From: Prauserella rugosa
GTDB taxonomy: Bacteria > Actinomycetota > Actinomycetes > Mycobacteriales > Pseudonocardiaceae
Reading direction: 5' to 3'
NCBI RefSeq assembly: GCF_000719975.1
Contig: NZ_JOIJ01000007.1
Span: 248,001 to 312,000 of the forward strand
DNA length: 64,000 nucleotides
Positions within the stretch are counted from its first letter, which is position 1, and each line of letters opens with the position of its first letter. Of this stretch, positions 12,420 to 19,664 are shown in pieces. The notes beneath the pieces were generated by a model. It was given only the letters and a program-made list of their open reading frames with translations, made no database searches and had not been told where the DNA came from. The position numbers and the translations under genes are program-made.

Positions 12420-13517
12420 ATGCCTGACACCCACGCCATCCCTGACCCGCACCCGCCGGCCGATCTCATCCCGATCGGGGCGTTCGCGCGCCGCAGCGGC
12501 CTGACGGCGAGCGCGCTGCGCTTCTACGACGACTCCGGACTACTCAGGCCGGCGAACGTGGATGCCGCCTCCGGCTATCGCTACTACCACGCCGACCAGC
12601 TCGAACGCGCCGTCGCGGTGCGCCGCCTGCGCGGCCTCGAGATGCCGCTGCCGGTGGTCGAGAACGTGTTGGCGACCGATCCCGCCCACGCGGCGCGGCT
12701 GATCGACGAGCACGTGGCGAGCCTGTCCACCCGCGCCGACGAGGCTCGGCGCGCCGCCGTCGGCATCAAGGCCGCGCTCACCGGTACCGACGCCGTGCCG
12801 GTGGCGACCGTCAAGGGGCATGTCCTCGCCGCGGCCATCGATCAGGTGCTCGTCGCGACCGGGGAGTCCGACGAACATCCGGCGATCTCCGGCGTCCACA
12901 TCGAGTCCGGACCGGAGGCGCTGACCCTGGTGGCGACCGACCGGTACCGGTTGTCGATCCGCACCCTCGTGCCGGACGAGACGTTGGGAGCCGAGTGGGC
13001 AGGCACGCTCGACGGAGCCGACCTGCGGTCGGTCCTCGGCGAACTGCGCCGCAGGCATGTCGTGCAGCTGGAAGCCCTGCCCGATGCGCTGCGGTTCCGG
13101 GCGAGGGAGAGCGCGCTGCACTGCAGGCTCGCCTCGGGGCGGTTCCCCGACCATCGCGCTCTGTCGGCGGCGGTGGCCCCGCCGGTGACCCGCGTCGTCG
13201 TGGCCAAGGCGAGTCTGCTCGCGGCGCTCGAGGCCACCGACGACGAGACGGTGCGACTGCGCGCGCGGCCCGATCACCTGGCACTGGCGTCACCGGACGG
13301 GGCCGAGCAGGCGTCTGTCGATGCGGTCGTCGACGGCCCGGACGCGGAGGTGTGGTTCGGCGTGACCGTCCTGCACCCTGCCGTCGCCACGGCCATCGGC
13401 CCCGACCTCATGCTCGACGTCCGCGGCCCGAACGAACCGGTCACCGTGCGCTCGGCCGACCACGGCGACCTCGCCACCCTGGCCATGCCCGTCGAGCCGC
13501 CACTCGACCAGGCCTGA
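12420..13517 (+). CDS. MerR-family regulator fused to DNA polymerase III beta-clamp domains
   Basis: 365 residues. Residues 16-85 are a MerR winged helix (IGAFARRSGLTASALRFYDD, then GYRYYHADQLERAVAVRRLR), and 86-120 a helical linker rich in Ala/Arg. Residues 128-358 resemble the middle and C-terminal domains of the DnaN sliding clamp: VKGHVLAAAIDQVL, LTLVATDRYRLSIRTL (168-183, the DnaN ATDRFRLAVR block), SGRFPDHRAL (239-248, the DnaN FPDY block), VVVAKASLLAALEA, and the C-terminal PVTVRSADHGDLATLAMPV (clamp MPV end). The first clamp domain is missing, replaced by the DNA-binding head. Such fusions are annotated in actinobacteria, but I know of no assigned function. It is divergent from the siderophore operon and transcribed alone; a regulatory link to it is unproven. 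Confidence 0.85.
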   Translation: MPDTHAIPDPHPPADLIPIGAFARRSGLTASALRFYDDSGLLRPANVDAASGYRYYHADQLERAVAVRRLRGLEMPLPVVENVLATDPAHAARLIDEHVASLSTRADEARRAAVGIKAALTGTDAVPVATVKGHVLAAAIDQVLVATGESDEHPAISGVHIESGPEALTLVATDRYRLSIRTLVPDETLGAEWAGTLDGADLRSVLGELRRRHVVQLEALPDALRFRARESALHCRLASGRFPDHRALSAAVAPPVTRVVVAKASLLAALEATDDETVRLRARPDHLALASPDGAEQASVDAVVDGPDAEVWFGVTVLHPAVATAIGPDLMLDVRGPNEPVTVRSADHGDLATLAMPVEPPLDQA

Positions 13518-13530
13518 CGTCCACCGCGGC

Positions 13531-13561
13531 GTCCTCGGTGGCTGGTCGTGCCACCGAGGAC
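13531..13561. terminator. Hairpin between convergent genes
   Basis: GTCCTCGGTGG at 13531-13541 pairs perfectly with CCACCGAGGAC at 13551-13561 over a 9-base loop. It lies between the MerR-clamp gene and the convergent LGFP gene and probably terminates one or both. No U-tract is present, as is common in actinobacteria. Confidence 0.65.
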
Positions 13562-13644
13562 TCCGGGTGTCGCCGGTCGTTCACCGGTCGTTGTCGTCGT
13601 GTCGCCGGGTCTGCGGACTGCCGTGTCGGTTCACGGCCCGGCGA

Positions 13645-14478
13645 TCACCAGGTTCCGTGGTCGGTCTCGCTGCCGTTCCGGGTGATCCAGCCACCCTGGA
13701 AGTTGCTGCGCTTGCCGTCGCCCCGCCACGGTTTCTCGTCCGTCGTGGGGAATCCGAGATCGCCTCCCGGTCCGCCCAGTTCGAGATAGGTTTCGAGAAT
13801 CTTTCCCTTCACGCCGTGGGCGCCGGAATTCGCCGACCAGTAAATGTTCGCACCGAATGTGTCGTCGCCTTCGAATTCGTTGACTTTTCCACCTTCGATG
13901 TCGGTGGTGTCGCCGGTCGGGAATCCGTACGTGCCCCGTTCCCAGCCGCTGGCCTCCCAGTGTTGCCGGATCTGGCCGGTGAGGGCGAACGCGTCCCCTC
14001 CTCGCCAGTAGATCGACACCCGCCCCGTGGCGTCGGTTCCGGTGAAGTGGTTGTACCGGGCCCCCTCCTGCGCCTCGCACTCGTCGGTCATGGGCACGCC
14101 GTAGGTCTGGTGCCCTCCGCCGTCGAGGAACTTGGCGAGGATGTCGCCGAAGACGGCGTGCACGCCGGCCTCTTCCGTCCAGTACAGCCTGCCGTTCTCG
14201 TAGGCACGCCAGCGGACATCTCCTTCGGCCTGTTCCGGGCCGGCCGGTTCGCCGAGTGCCTCGCGCAGTTGCGCATCCGACTCGTAGCGCTCGTCGATGG
14301 GCGAGGATTGCGCGGTGTCGGTCGACTCCTGCTGGTAGTCGCAGATCGCCGCGGCGAGCCGGGCGTCCGAAGGGGCGCGCGTCTCGGTGGCACCCGCGAC
14401 GCCGGGTGCCAATGTGGCCGCGAGGAGTGCGGCGCCGAGAGTGGGCGCGATCATGCGCCGACAGTGACGATGTTGCAT
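13645..14478 (-). CDS. Secreted LGFP-repeat protein
   Basis: 277 residues with a Sec-type signal peptide: MQHRHCRRM, a hydrophobic core (IAPTLGAALLAATLAPG), then a likely cleavage after AGA near residue 29-31. The mature part carries several LGFP-type repeats, each with an aromatic/Gly pattern ending in a G-x-P motif: HQTYGVPMTDE, RGTYGFPTGDT and GGDLGFPTTDE, separated by segments such as NGRLYWTEEAGVHAVFGDI and SIYWRGGDAFALTGQI. LGFP repeats are found in extracellular proteins of mycolata and related actinobacteria and are thought to bind the cell envelope. It is monocistronic; the start ATG is near GAAGGAATCAC and follows a palindromic leader region. Confidence 0.8.
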   Translation of the reverse strand: MQHRHCRRMIAPTLGAALLAATLAPGVAGATETRAPSDARLAAAICDYQQESTDTAQSSPIDERYESDAQLREALGEPAGPEQAEGDVRWRAYENGRLYWTEEAGVHAVFGDILAKFLDGGGHQTYGVPMTDECEAQEGARYNHFTGTDATGRVSIYWRGGDAFALTGQIRQHWEASGWERGTYGFPTGDTTDIEGGKVNEFEGDDTFGANIYWSANSGAHGVKGKILETYLELGGPGGDLGFPTTDEKPWRGDGKRSNFQGGWITRNGSETDHGTW

Positions 14479-14503
14479 CGTGATTCCTTCCCCGATAAAG
14501 AAA

Positions 14504-14538
14504 ATTCCCCAGGGTACGTTGCCGTACGTCTGGGGAAT
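14504..14538. repeat. Palindrome in LGFP upstream region
   Basis: ATTCCCCAG at 14504-14512 is mirrored by CTGGGGAAT at 14530-14538, with an inner TACG/CGTA match. It is 26 bases upstream of the LGFP start codon. It could be an operator or a 5'-leader hairpin; the sequence does not decide. Confidence 0.6.
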
Positions 14539-14599
14539 CGAATCCGGGAATTAGGTCGTTTCACGTGCGGCGTGAAAAATTCCTCATCACGACGTCGTC

Positions 14600-14638
14600 A
14601 AAAAGAGCGCTCCGGAATTCCGACGTGCTCGTCGGAAT
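14600..14638 (-). terminator. Intrinsic-type terminator after MarR gene
   Basis: On the minus strand, immediately at the stop codon of the MarR gene, ATTCCGAC pairs with GTCGGAAT (14617-14624 with 14631-14638, 6-base loop). A GAGCGCTC palindrome and a five-T run (14600-14604) follow. Confidence 0.6.
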
Positions 14639-15114
14639 CATTCGGCGGCTGCGCCGTTGACCGTGCGCAGGGTGCGCATCGCCTCGGCCAGCTCCTCGGA
14701 GGACCGGTTCCCCAGCGGGGTGAGGACGCGCTCGCGCAGGATGTCGGCGCAGGTCTGACGCGCCTTCGACGCGACGTCGAGCCCGTGTTCGGTCAGGCAC
14801 GCGTACGTGACGCGTCGATCCTCGGAACTGGGTACCCGCTCGATGAGGTCGGCGGCGACGAGGCGGTCGGCGACCTTGGTGAACCCGCCGCTCGACAGGG
14901 CCGCCTCCTTGGCGAGGCGGGTCATGGGAAGTCGGTGCTCCGGTGAACGGACCAGTCGCACGAGGATGTCGAACGAGGCCGGCGCAAGGTCGAAGCGTTC
15001 GGCGATCTCGCCCATCAGTCGGTCCTGCGTGGCCAGGTAGCCCTCGATCACGAGGCCCCACCAGGTCACGATCTCGTCGTCGTCCGGCTCTGTCGTCACA
15101 CCGGCAGCGTACAC
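14638..15114 (-). CDS. MarR-family regulator, MhqR-like
   Basis: 158 residues from ATG 15114 (GTG 15099 is an alternative). It is a MarR winged helix: LAPASFDILVRLVRSPEHRL, recognition region RLAKEAALSSGGFTKVADRLVAADLIERV, wing EDRRVTYACLT, with helical dimerisation arms at both ends. It is divergent from a ring-cleaving dioxygenase and an MhqD-like hydrolase. This is the layout of the Bacillus mhqR-mhqO/mhqD quinone-response modules. It probably represses that pair and itself, acting at the palindromes in the 140-base intergenic region and being released by quinones or related electrophiles. The regulated ligand is inferred, not visible in the sequence. Confidence 0.8.
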   Translation of the reverse strand: MYAAGVTTEPDDDEIVTWWGLVIEGYLATQDRLMGEIAERFDLAPASFDILVRLVRSPEHRLPMTRLAKEAALSSGGFTKVADRLVAADLIERVPSSEDRRVTYACLTEHGLDVASKARQTCADILRERVLTPLGNRSSEELAEAMRTLRTVNGAAAE

Positions 15115-15133
15115 GACGCCTCCCGGAGCAGAT

Positions 15134-15209
15134 TCTCACCCGGATACATCTCACCCGGATGCATCTCGCGTGTGAAACTCTCTCGGAGATAAGTCTTGCG
15201 CGCGAGATG
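15134..15209. promoter_or_regulatory. Candidate MarR operator region with direct and inverted repeats
   Basis: TCTCACCCGGAT occurs twice (15134-15145 and 15149-15160). CATCTCGCG at 15162-15170 is mirrored by CGCGAGATG at 15201-15209. Inside it, TCTTG-CGCG-CGAGA (15194-15207) is a near-palindrome of the OhrR/MhqR kind. It lies between divergent marR and dioxygenase genes, 46 bases before the latter's start. Confidence 0.55.
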
Positions 15210-15254
15210 TTTCTGGGATAACTTTGCGCCCATCGAGTTCGGAGGAGATAAGTC

Positions 15255-16217
15255 ATGGGCTTCACGACCAGCGGCCTGCACCACGTCACGGCGATCGGTG
15301 GGGAGCCCCAACGCAATGTCGACTTCTATCTGCGCGGCCTCGGCCTGCGGCTGGTGAAGACGACCGTCAACTTCGACGACCCGGAGACCTATCACCTCTA
15401 CTACGGGGACGGCGCGGGTCGGCCCGGCACGCTCCTGACCTTCTTCCCCTGGCGCGGCGTGCCGGAGGGGCGGATCGGCACGGGGCAGGCCACCACCACG
15501 GCGTTCTCGGTGCCCGAGCACTCGCTGGGCTGGTGGAAGCAGCACCTCGAGGCCTCGGGAGTCACCCCCGGAACGGTCGTGACCAGGGACAACGAGGAGT
15601 CGCTGACCTTCCGCGACCCGGACGGCCTGCAGATCGCGCTCGTCGCGCATCCGCAGCCCGACCCCCGCGACCCGTGGGACACGCCGTTCGTACCCGCCGA
15701 GCACGCGATCCGCGGACTGCACTCGGTGACGATGTCGGTGACCACCGAGGACGCCACCGCCGACATGCTCACCCGCGGTCTGGGACTGTCGCTCGCCTCG
15801 GAGAGCACCGGGCGGTACCGCTTCCAGGCCGGTGACGGCGGGCCCGGCACCTACGTCGACGTCGAGATCACGCCCGACGCGCCCAAGGGTGTCGTCGCGG
15901 GCGGCACGGTGCACCACGTCGCGTGGCGTGCGGCCGACGACGAGGAGCAGCTGGCCCTGCGTGCGGACCTGGTCGACCAGGGCGTGGGCGTCACCTCCGT
16001 GCTGGACCGTCAGTACTTCCGCTCGATCTACTTCCGCGAGCCGGGCGGGGTGCTGCAGGAGGTCGCGACCGACCAGCCCGGCTTCGACATCGACGAGCCG
16101 CTGCTCGAGCTCGGCCGGGCGCTGAAGCTGCCGCCGTGGCTCGAGCCCACCCGTGAGCAGATCGCGGCCGCGCTCCCGCAGCTCGAACTGCCCGCCGAGA
16201 ACAACCCGGAGCGGTGA
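15255..16217 (+). CDS. Ring-cleaving dioxygenase, MhqO/LinE-like VOC protein
   Basis: 320 residues, two vicinal-oxygen-chelate halves. Half one starts TTSGLHHVTAIGG (metal-binding His) and includes TVNFDDPETYHLYYGD, HSLGWWKQHL and FRDPDGLQIALV. Half two has IRGLHSVTMSV, GGTVHHVAWRAADDE (second His) and YFRSIYFREPGGVLQEVATD (metal Glu in a REPGG loop). This pattern is that of hydroquinone-type extradiol dioxygenases (MhqO, MhqA, LinE), which open quinol rings. A clear GGAGGAGAT Shine-Dalgarno precedes the ATG. The gene overlaps the next by four bases (ATGA). With the MarR neighbour it makes up a quinone-detoxification module. Confidence 0.83.
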   Translation: MGFTTSGLHHVTAIGGEPQRNVDFYLRGLGLRLVKTTVNFDDPETYHLYYGDGAGRPGTLLTFFPWRGVPEGRIGTGQATTTAFSVPEHSLGWWKQHLEASGVTPGTVVTRDNEESLTFRDPDGLQIALVAHPQPDPRDPWDTPFVPAEHAIRGLHSVTMSVTTEDATADMLTRGLGLSLASESTGRYRFQAGDGGPGTYVDVEITPDAPKGVVAGGTVHHVAWRAADDEEQLALRADLVDQGVGVTSVLDRQYFRSIYFREPGGVLQEVATDQPGFDIDEPLLELGRALKLPPWLEPTREQIAAALPQLELPAENNPER

Positions 16218-16828
16218 TGACGGAGTTGTCGCTCGACTACCGCCACGTCGAGGGAACCGGCGCCGAGCCCGTGCTGCTGCTGTTGCACGGCACCGGAGGC
16301 ACTCCCGACGACATCCTCGCGCTGGGCAAGGAGCTCAGCCCGTCCTCTCCGATGATCGCCCCCGCGGGGCCGGTGTCCGAGGGTGGCGCAGCCCGGTGGT
16401 TCCGGAGGTTGCGTGAGGGTGTGTTCGACGTCGAGGACGTCGTCCGCCGCGCAGGTGAGCTCGCGGAGTTCATCGAGGAGGCGTTGCGCAAGCACGACCT
16501 GGCCGGCAGGAGGGTCGTGGCCGCCGGTTTCTCGAACGGAGCCAACATCGCCGCGGCCGTGGCGCTGCTGCGCCCCGACGTGCTCGGCGAGGTGATGTTG
16601 TTCTCCGCCATGTCGCCGCTGCCGGAGCCGCCGGACAACCGACTGGACACCGCACGCGTGTTCCTGGCCAACGGGCGCAGCGATCCGATGGCTCCGCTCG
16701 ACTCGAGCGAGCGGCTCGTGCGGACCTTCCGCGAGCGGGGAGCGGAGGTCACCGAGTACTGGCACCCGGGTGGTCACCAGATCACCCTCGACGGGCTCGA
16801 CGCGGCCCGTACGTGGCTCGGGGCGTAG
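16214..16828 (+). CDS. Phospholipase/carboxylesterase-family hydrolase, MhqD-like
   Basis: 204 residues, a compact alpha/beta hydrolase. The oxyanion region is VLLLLHGTGGTPDD, the nucleophile serine is in AAGFSNGANIAAA (GFSNG elbow), the acid is in LANGRSDPMAPLD, and the catalytic His is in HPGGHQITLDGL. It has the length and motifs of the MhqD/YodD branch of the carboxylesterase family. Start options are ATG 16214 or 16217; the former overlaps the dioxygenase stop by four bases. It is co-transcribed with the dioxygenase and probably acts on ring-cleavage products or quinone adducts; the substrate is unknown. Confidence 0.82.
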   Translation: MMTELSLDYRHVEGTGAEPVLLLLHGTGGTPDDILALGKELSPSSPMIAPAGPVSEGGAARWFRRLREGVFDVEDVVRRAGELAEFIEEALRKHDLAGRRVVAAGFSNGANIAAAVALLRPDVLGEVMLFSAMSPLPEPPDNRLDTARVFLANGRSDPMAPLDSSERLVRTFRERGAEVTEYWHPGGHQITLDGLDAARTWLGA

Positions 16829-16904
16829 CGCCCGAGTCGCGGAACCGGACGTGCACGACAGCGCCTGCGGCGCGGGGACATCGCCGATGTGGCGTGGTGC
16901 ATCG

Positions 16905-16947
16905 GGCCGGCCCGGTCCGAGGTGGGGACCTTCGGACCGGGCCGGTC
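16905..16947. terminator. 16-bp stem hairpin after mhqD-like gene
   Basis: GGCCGGCCCGGTCCGA (16905-16920) pairs with TCGGACCGGGCCGGTC (16932-16947) at 15 of 16 positions around an 11-base loop. First of two consecutive hairpins downstream of the MhqD-like gene; probable U-tract-less terminator. Confidence 0.6.
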
Positions 16948-16980
16948 GACCCCGCGGGGGCGGGGCACGGGAAACGGCTG

Positions 16981-17013
16981 CCCGGCAGAGGTCGCAGGGG
17001 GACCTCTGCCGGG
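16981..17013. terminator. 13-bp perfect hairpin
   Basis: CCCGGCAGAGGTC (16981-16993) pairs perfectly with GACCTCTGCCGGG (17001-17013) over a seven-base loop. Second terminator-like structure in the same gap. Confidence 0.6.
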
Positions 17014-17236
17014 CAGCCGTGCGTTCTACCCCTCGTACGGCTGCCGGCCGGCGGGCGACCTTCGGTTGCACCCGGATGCGCCGCGGGGACTCGTCCGTTC
17101 GGACGTCTCGGCTACCCGCGGTGAAGATTGCAAGATGCAGACTGGACCTGTCGGCGGAACCGGAACGCTGCCGCACCCAATAGAGTTCTGGACCTCCGAA
17201 ACACGGACATGCTGGCGATGACACCGGGAGGTCCAC

Positions 17237-17353
17237 GTGGTGCAGGTCGGTGACATGGTCGACTGTCCCCGATGCCACGGATCGGGTCTGACACCCAACC
17301 GCCGCGGACCCTGCCCGAACTGTGGCGGCATCGGGCAGGTGCCGAAGACCTGA
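17237..17353 (+). CDS. 38-residue double-CxxC zinc-finger-like small protein
   Basis: Short frame from GTG 17237 (or GTG 17240) to TGA 17353, preceded by GGGAGG at 17226-17231. The product is V(M)VQVGDMVDCPRCHGSG followed by LTPNRRGPCPNCGGIGQVPKT. It has two CxxC knuckles in CPRCHGSG and CPNCGGIG, the same CxxCxGxG pattern as the DnaJ zinc-binding region, enough for one zinc ion. Its good ribosome-binding site and protein-like ending support translation. The function is unknown; a stand-alone DnaJ-type finger could bind unfolded protein or RNA. It lies 78 bases before the Abi-alpha-like gene. Confidence 0.7.
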   Translation: MVQVGDMVDCPRCHGSGLTPNRRGPCPNCGGIGQVPKT

Positions 17354-17431
17354 TCCGGCGGCCGACCGTGGCCCCGCGGCGACGGGTAGTGATCATCGAG
17401 GCCCGCGCGGGGTGCCAGTAGCATCAGGTGC

Positions 17432-18250
17432 GTGGAAGCGGACGAGTTGATGCAGCGCGCGGGCAGGCTGGCCGGATGGGCGGCGCGAACGGGCTACACG
17501 CTGGGCAAGCGGGTGCCGGGCGCCGACAGTGCCGAGCGCTCGTTGCGCAACCTCGAACAGAAGGCGCTGACCGAGCTCCACAAGCGGATGGAGAACGCCA
17601 GCAACCGCAGGCTGCTGGAGCTGACGGAGCTTCCCACGGTGCCCGAGGCCCCTGCGGGCCACGGTGAGCACGCCCAGCAGGGCGGCGCCAACGGCCACGG
17701 CGCCAATGGCTCGGCTGGTTCGGCGGGGTCGAAGGGCTCGACCGGCTCGGCGCAGCGCAGCGCGACGACCGCCGTGGCGTTGCCGCTGCCGGCCGATCCG
17801 CTCCGCGCGGGCATGGCGGCGCTGCTCAACCGCTCCACGCTCATGAACCGCGACGCCGCGCGCGACTACCTGTACGCCTCGATCCTGCGCCAGCTCACGC
17901 CGGACGAGGCCCGCGTCGTCTCGGCCCTGTCCGACGGCACCGACTACCCGGTGGTCGACGTCACAGAGCGGCGGACCGGCCGGGTGCTGCTGCGCAACGC
18001 CTCGACGGTCGGCAAGACCGCCGGTGTGTCCGCCACCGAACACGTGCCCGTGTACGTCACGCGGCTGGTCGGCTTCGGTCTCGCCGAACTCGAAGGCGAG
18101 AAGACCGATTTGTCGACCCAGTACGAGATCCTGATGACGGACGAGACCGTGCGAAAGGCCGAGGACCTGGCCAAACGCCCGAAGATCACGCGCGGCACGC
18201 TGCGGATCTCGGCACTCGGCATGAACTTCTGGCTCGCCTGCGCTCCCTGA
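17432..18250 (+). CDS. Abi-alpha (DUF4393)-like protein
   Basis: 272 residues from GTG 17432. The N-terminal third is helical (RSLRNLEQKALTELHKRMEN). Residues about 70-110 are a Gly/Ser/Ala linker encoded by repetitive GGCTCG-like units. The C-terminal half carries the pattern typical of the Abi-alpha family: DYLYASILRQLTPDEARVVSAL, YPVVDV, an N-terminally extended VTRLVGFGLAELE segment, YEILMTDETVRKAEDLAK and the closing ITRGTLRISALGMNFWLAC. Family name derives from abortive-infection proteins, but in actinobacterial chromosomes it is usually a single uncharacterised gene. There is no evidence for defence activity here. Family assignment is from recalled motif shape. Confidence 0.58.
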   Translation: MEADELMQRAGRLAGWAARTGYTLGKRVPGADSAERSLRNLEQKALTELHKRMENASNRRLLELTELPTVPEAPAGHGEHAQQGGANGHGANGSAGSAGSKGSTGSAQRSATTAVALPLPADPLRAGMAALLNRSTLMNRDAARDYLYASILRQLTPDEARVVSALSDGTDYPVVDVTERRTGRVLLRNASTVGKTAGVSATEHVPVYVTRLVGFGLAELEGEKTDLSTQYEILMTDETVRKAEDLAKRPKITRGTLRISALGMNFWLACAP

Positions 18251-18392
18251 GTCGACGACGGGCCTGGCCGAACCGGTCCGAACCGGGCGACCCGGTGTCC
18301 GCCCCTGGCGGCGGGGCACCCGGTCGTGTGATCATGCGCGCCAGTGTCGGCGACGGGGCCGAGTCCGCTTTCGACGGTTGTGGCGGTGATCG

Positions 18393-19646
18393 ATGGGCGA
18401 GTACCTGCTCGGGATCGTCGACGACTTCGTGCGGTACTGGCCTGTCTACGTTTCGATCCCCGTCGTCGCGGCCCTCATCGGATGGGTGACCAAGCTCGTC
18501 GCGATCCGGATGATGTTCGAACCGCTGGAGTTCGTGGGCATCCGCTGGCGCGGCAAGCCGCTGTTCGGCTGGCAGGGCATCGTGCCGAGACGCGCCGCGC
18601 GCATGGCCGGCATCGCGGTCGACACGATGACCGAGCAGCTCATCTCCCCGCGCGACATCGTGCAGCGACTCGATCCCGACCGGATCGGCAAGGAGATCGA
18701 GGCGCCCCTGCGCGAGGCGATCGGCGAGATCGTCGTCGAGGTCGCCGAGCGCTACCAGCCGGGTCTGTGGGAGCGGCTGCCCGAGCGGGCGCGCAAACTC
18801 GTGGTCCGCAGGGTGCAGAACGAGGCGCCCCGCATGGTCGCGGCCGTGACCGAGCAGATCAAGGCCGACGTCGATTCCGTGTTCGACCTGAAGGACATGG
18901 TCGTCACGAACCTGGTCAAGGACAAGTCGCTGCTGAACCGCATCTTCCAGGAGGCGGGCGACAAGGAGTTCCGGTTCATCGGCCGGTCGGGCCTGTTGTT
19001 CGGCGCCGTGATCGGCGTGGTGCAGATGGTCGTGTGGCTGCTGCTGCGGGTCCCGCTGATCATGCCCGTGTTCGGGCTGTTCATCGGCTGGTTCACCGAC
19101 TGGCTCGCGTTGAAGATGATCTTCCGCCCGCTCCACCCGCGGAAGTACTTCGGCGTCACGTGGCAGGGACTGTTCCTCAAACGCAGGAACGAGGTGACCG
19201 ACGCCTACGCCGAGCTGATCGCCACCGAGATCATCACGCCCCGCAACGTCATCGACGCGGTGTTGCGCGGGCCCATGTCGGACCGGGTGCTGACGCTCAT
19301 CCAGCAGCAGGTCGACCACGAGCTCGCCCGCCACACCGGCGTGGCCAAACCGCTGGTGCTGCTCGCGATGGGCGGCGGTCAGTACCGCCAGCTCAAGGAC
19401 ACCATCGCCGAATCGGTGATGACCAGGCTGCCCGACACGTTGCGCTACGTGGAGACCTACGCCGCCGACGCGATGGACATCCGCGGAACGCTGGTCACCA
19501 AGATGCGCGAACTCGACGACGAGGAGTTCGAGGGACTGCTGCGGCCCGCGTTCCAGCAGGACGAGTGGATCCTGATCCTCACCGGCGCCCTGCTCGGCGG
19601 CGTGTGCGGCGAGCTGCAGGTGCAGCTCGTGCTACTGCTCACCTAG
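18393..19646 (+). CDS. DUF445 membrane protein
   Basis: 417 residues. An N-terminal membrane helix (YVSIPVVAALIGWVTKLVAIRM) leads into the family hallmark MMFEPLEFVG. The block is repeated in the second half as a second helix pair (FGLFIGWFTDWLALKMIFRPL), and a hydrophobic C-terminus (ILILTGALLGGVCGELQVQL) closes it. The repeated G-W-x-T-(K/D)-x-L-A-x-(R/K)-M-(M/I)-F-x-P-L signature defines DUF445/YheB. The intervening 150 residues are helical and charged. The role of this family is not established; it is thought to be envelope-associated. ATG start; 142 bases from the preceding gene. Confidence 0.85.
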   Translation: MGEYLLGIVDDFVRYWPVYVSIPVVAALIGWVTKLVAIRMMFEPLEFVGIRWRGKPLFGWQGIVPRRAARMAGIAVDTMTEQLISPRDIVQRLDPDRIGKEIEAPLREAIGEIVVEVAERYQPGLWERLPERARKLVVRRVQNEAPRMVAAVTEQIKADVDSVFDLKDMVVTNLVKDKSLLNRIFQEAGDKEFRFIGRSGLLFGAVIGVVQMVVWLLLRVPLIMPVFGLFIGWFTDWLALKMIFRPLHPRKYFGVTWQGLFLKRRNEVTDAYAELIATEIITPRNVIDAVLRGPMSDRVLTLIQQQVDHELARHTGVAKPLVLLAMGGGQYRQLKDTIAESVMTRLPDTLRYVETYAADAMDIRGTLVTKMRELDDEEFEGLLRPAFQQDEWILILTGALLGGVCGELQVQLVLLLT

Positions 19647-19664
19647 CGCCGGTCAGGCCCGCGG

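Larger units (their letters stand above)
16829..17236. other. Non-coding stretch with two strong hairpins
   Basis: 408 bases without a supportable gene. The left part holds the two large stem-loops listed separately at 16905-16947 and 16981-17013. The right part (17014-17236) has no recognised structure apart from the GGGAGG ribosome-binding site (17226-17231) of the following small gene. Open frames here lack ribosome-binding sites and protein-like composition. Confidence 0.7.

Noticed and set aside
12420..13517. MerR-clamp protein as regulator of the siderophore operon
   Set aside because: It is divergent, but the operon has its own iron box, and nothing links the clamp fold to iron; left open only.
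14638..17353. Defence island around the Abi-alpha-like gene
   Set aside because: Neighbours are quinone-response, DUF445 and metabolic genes; no mobile element or second defence gene.
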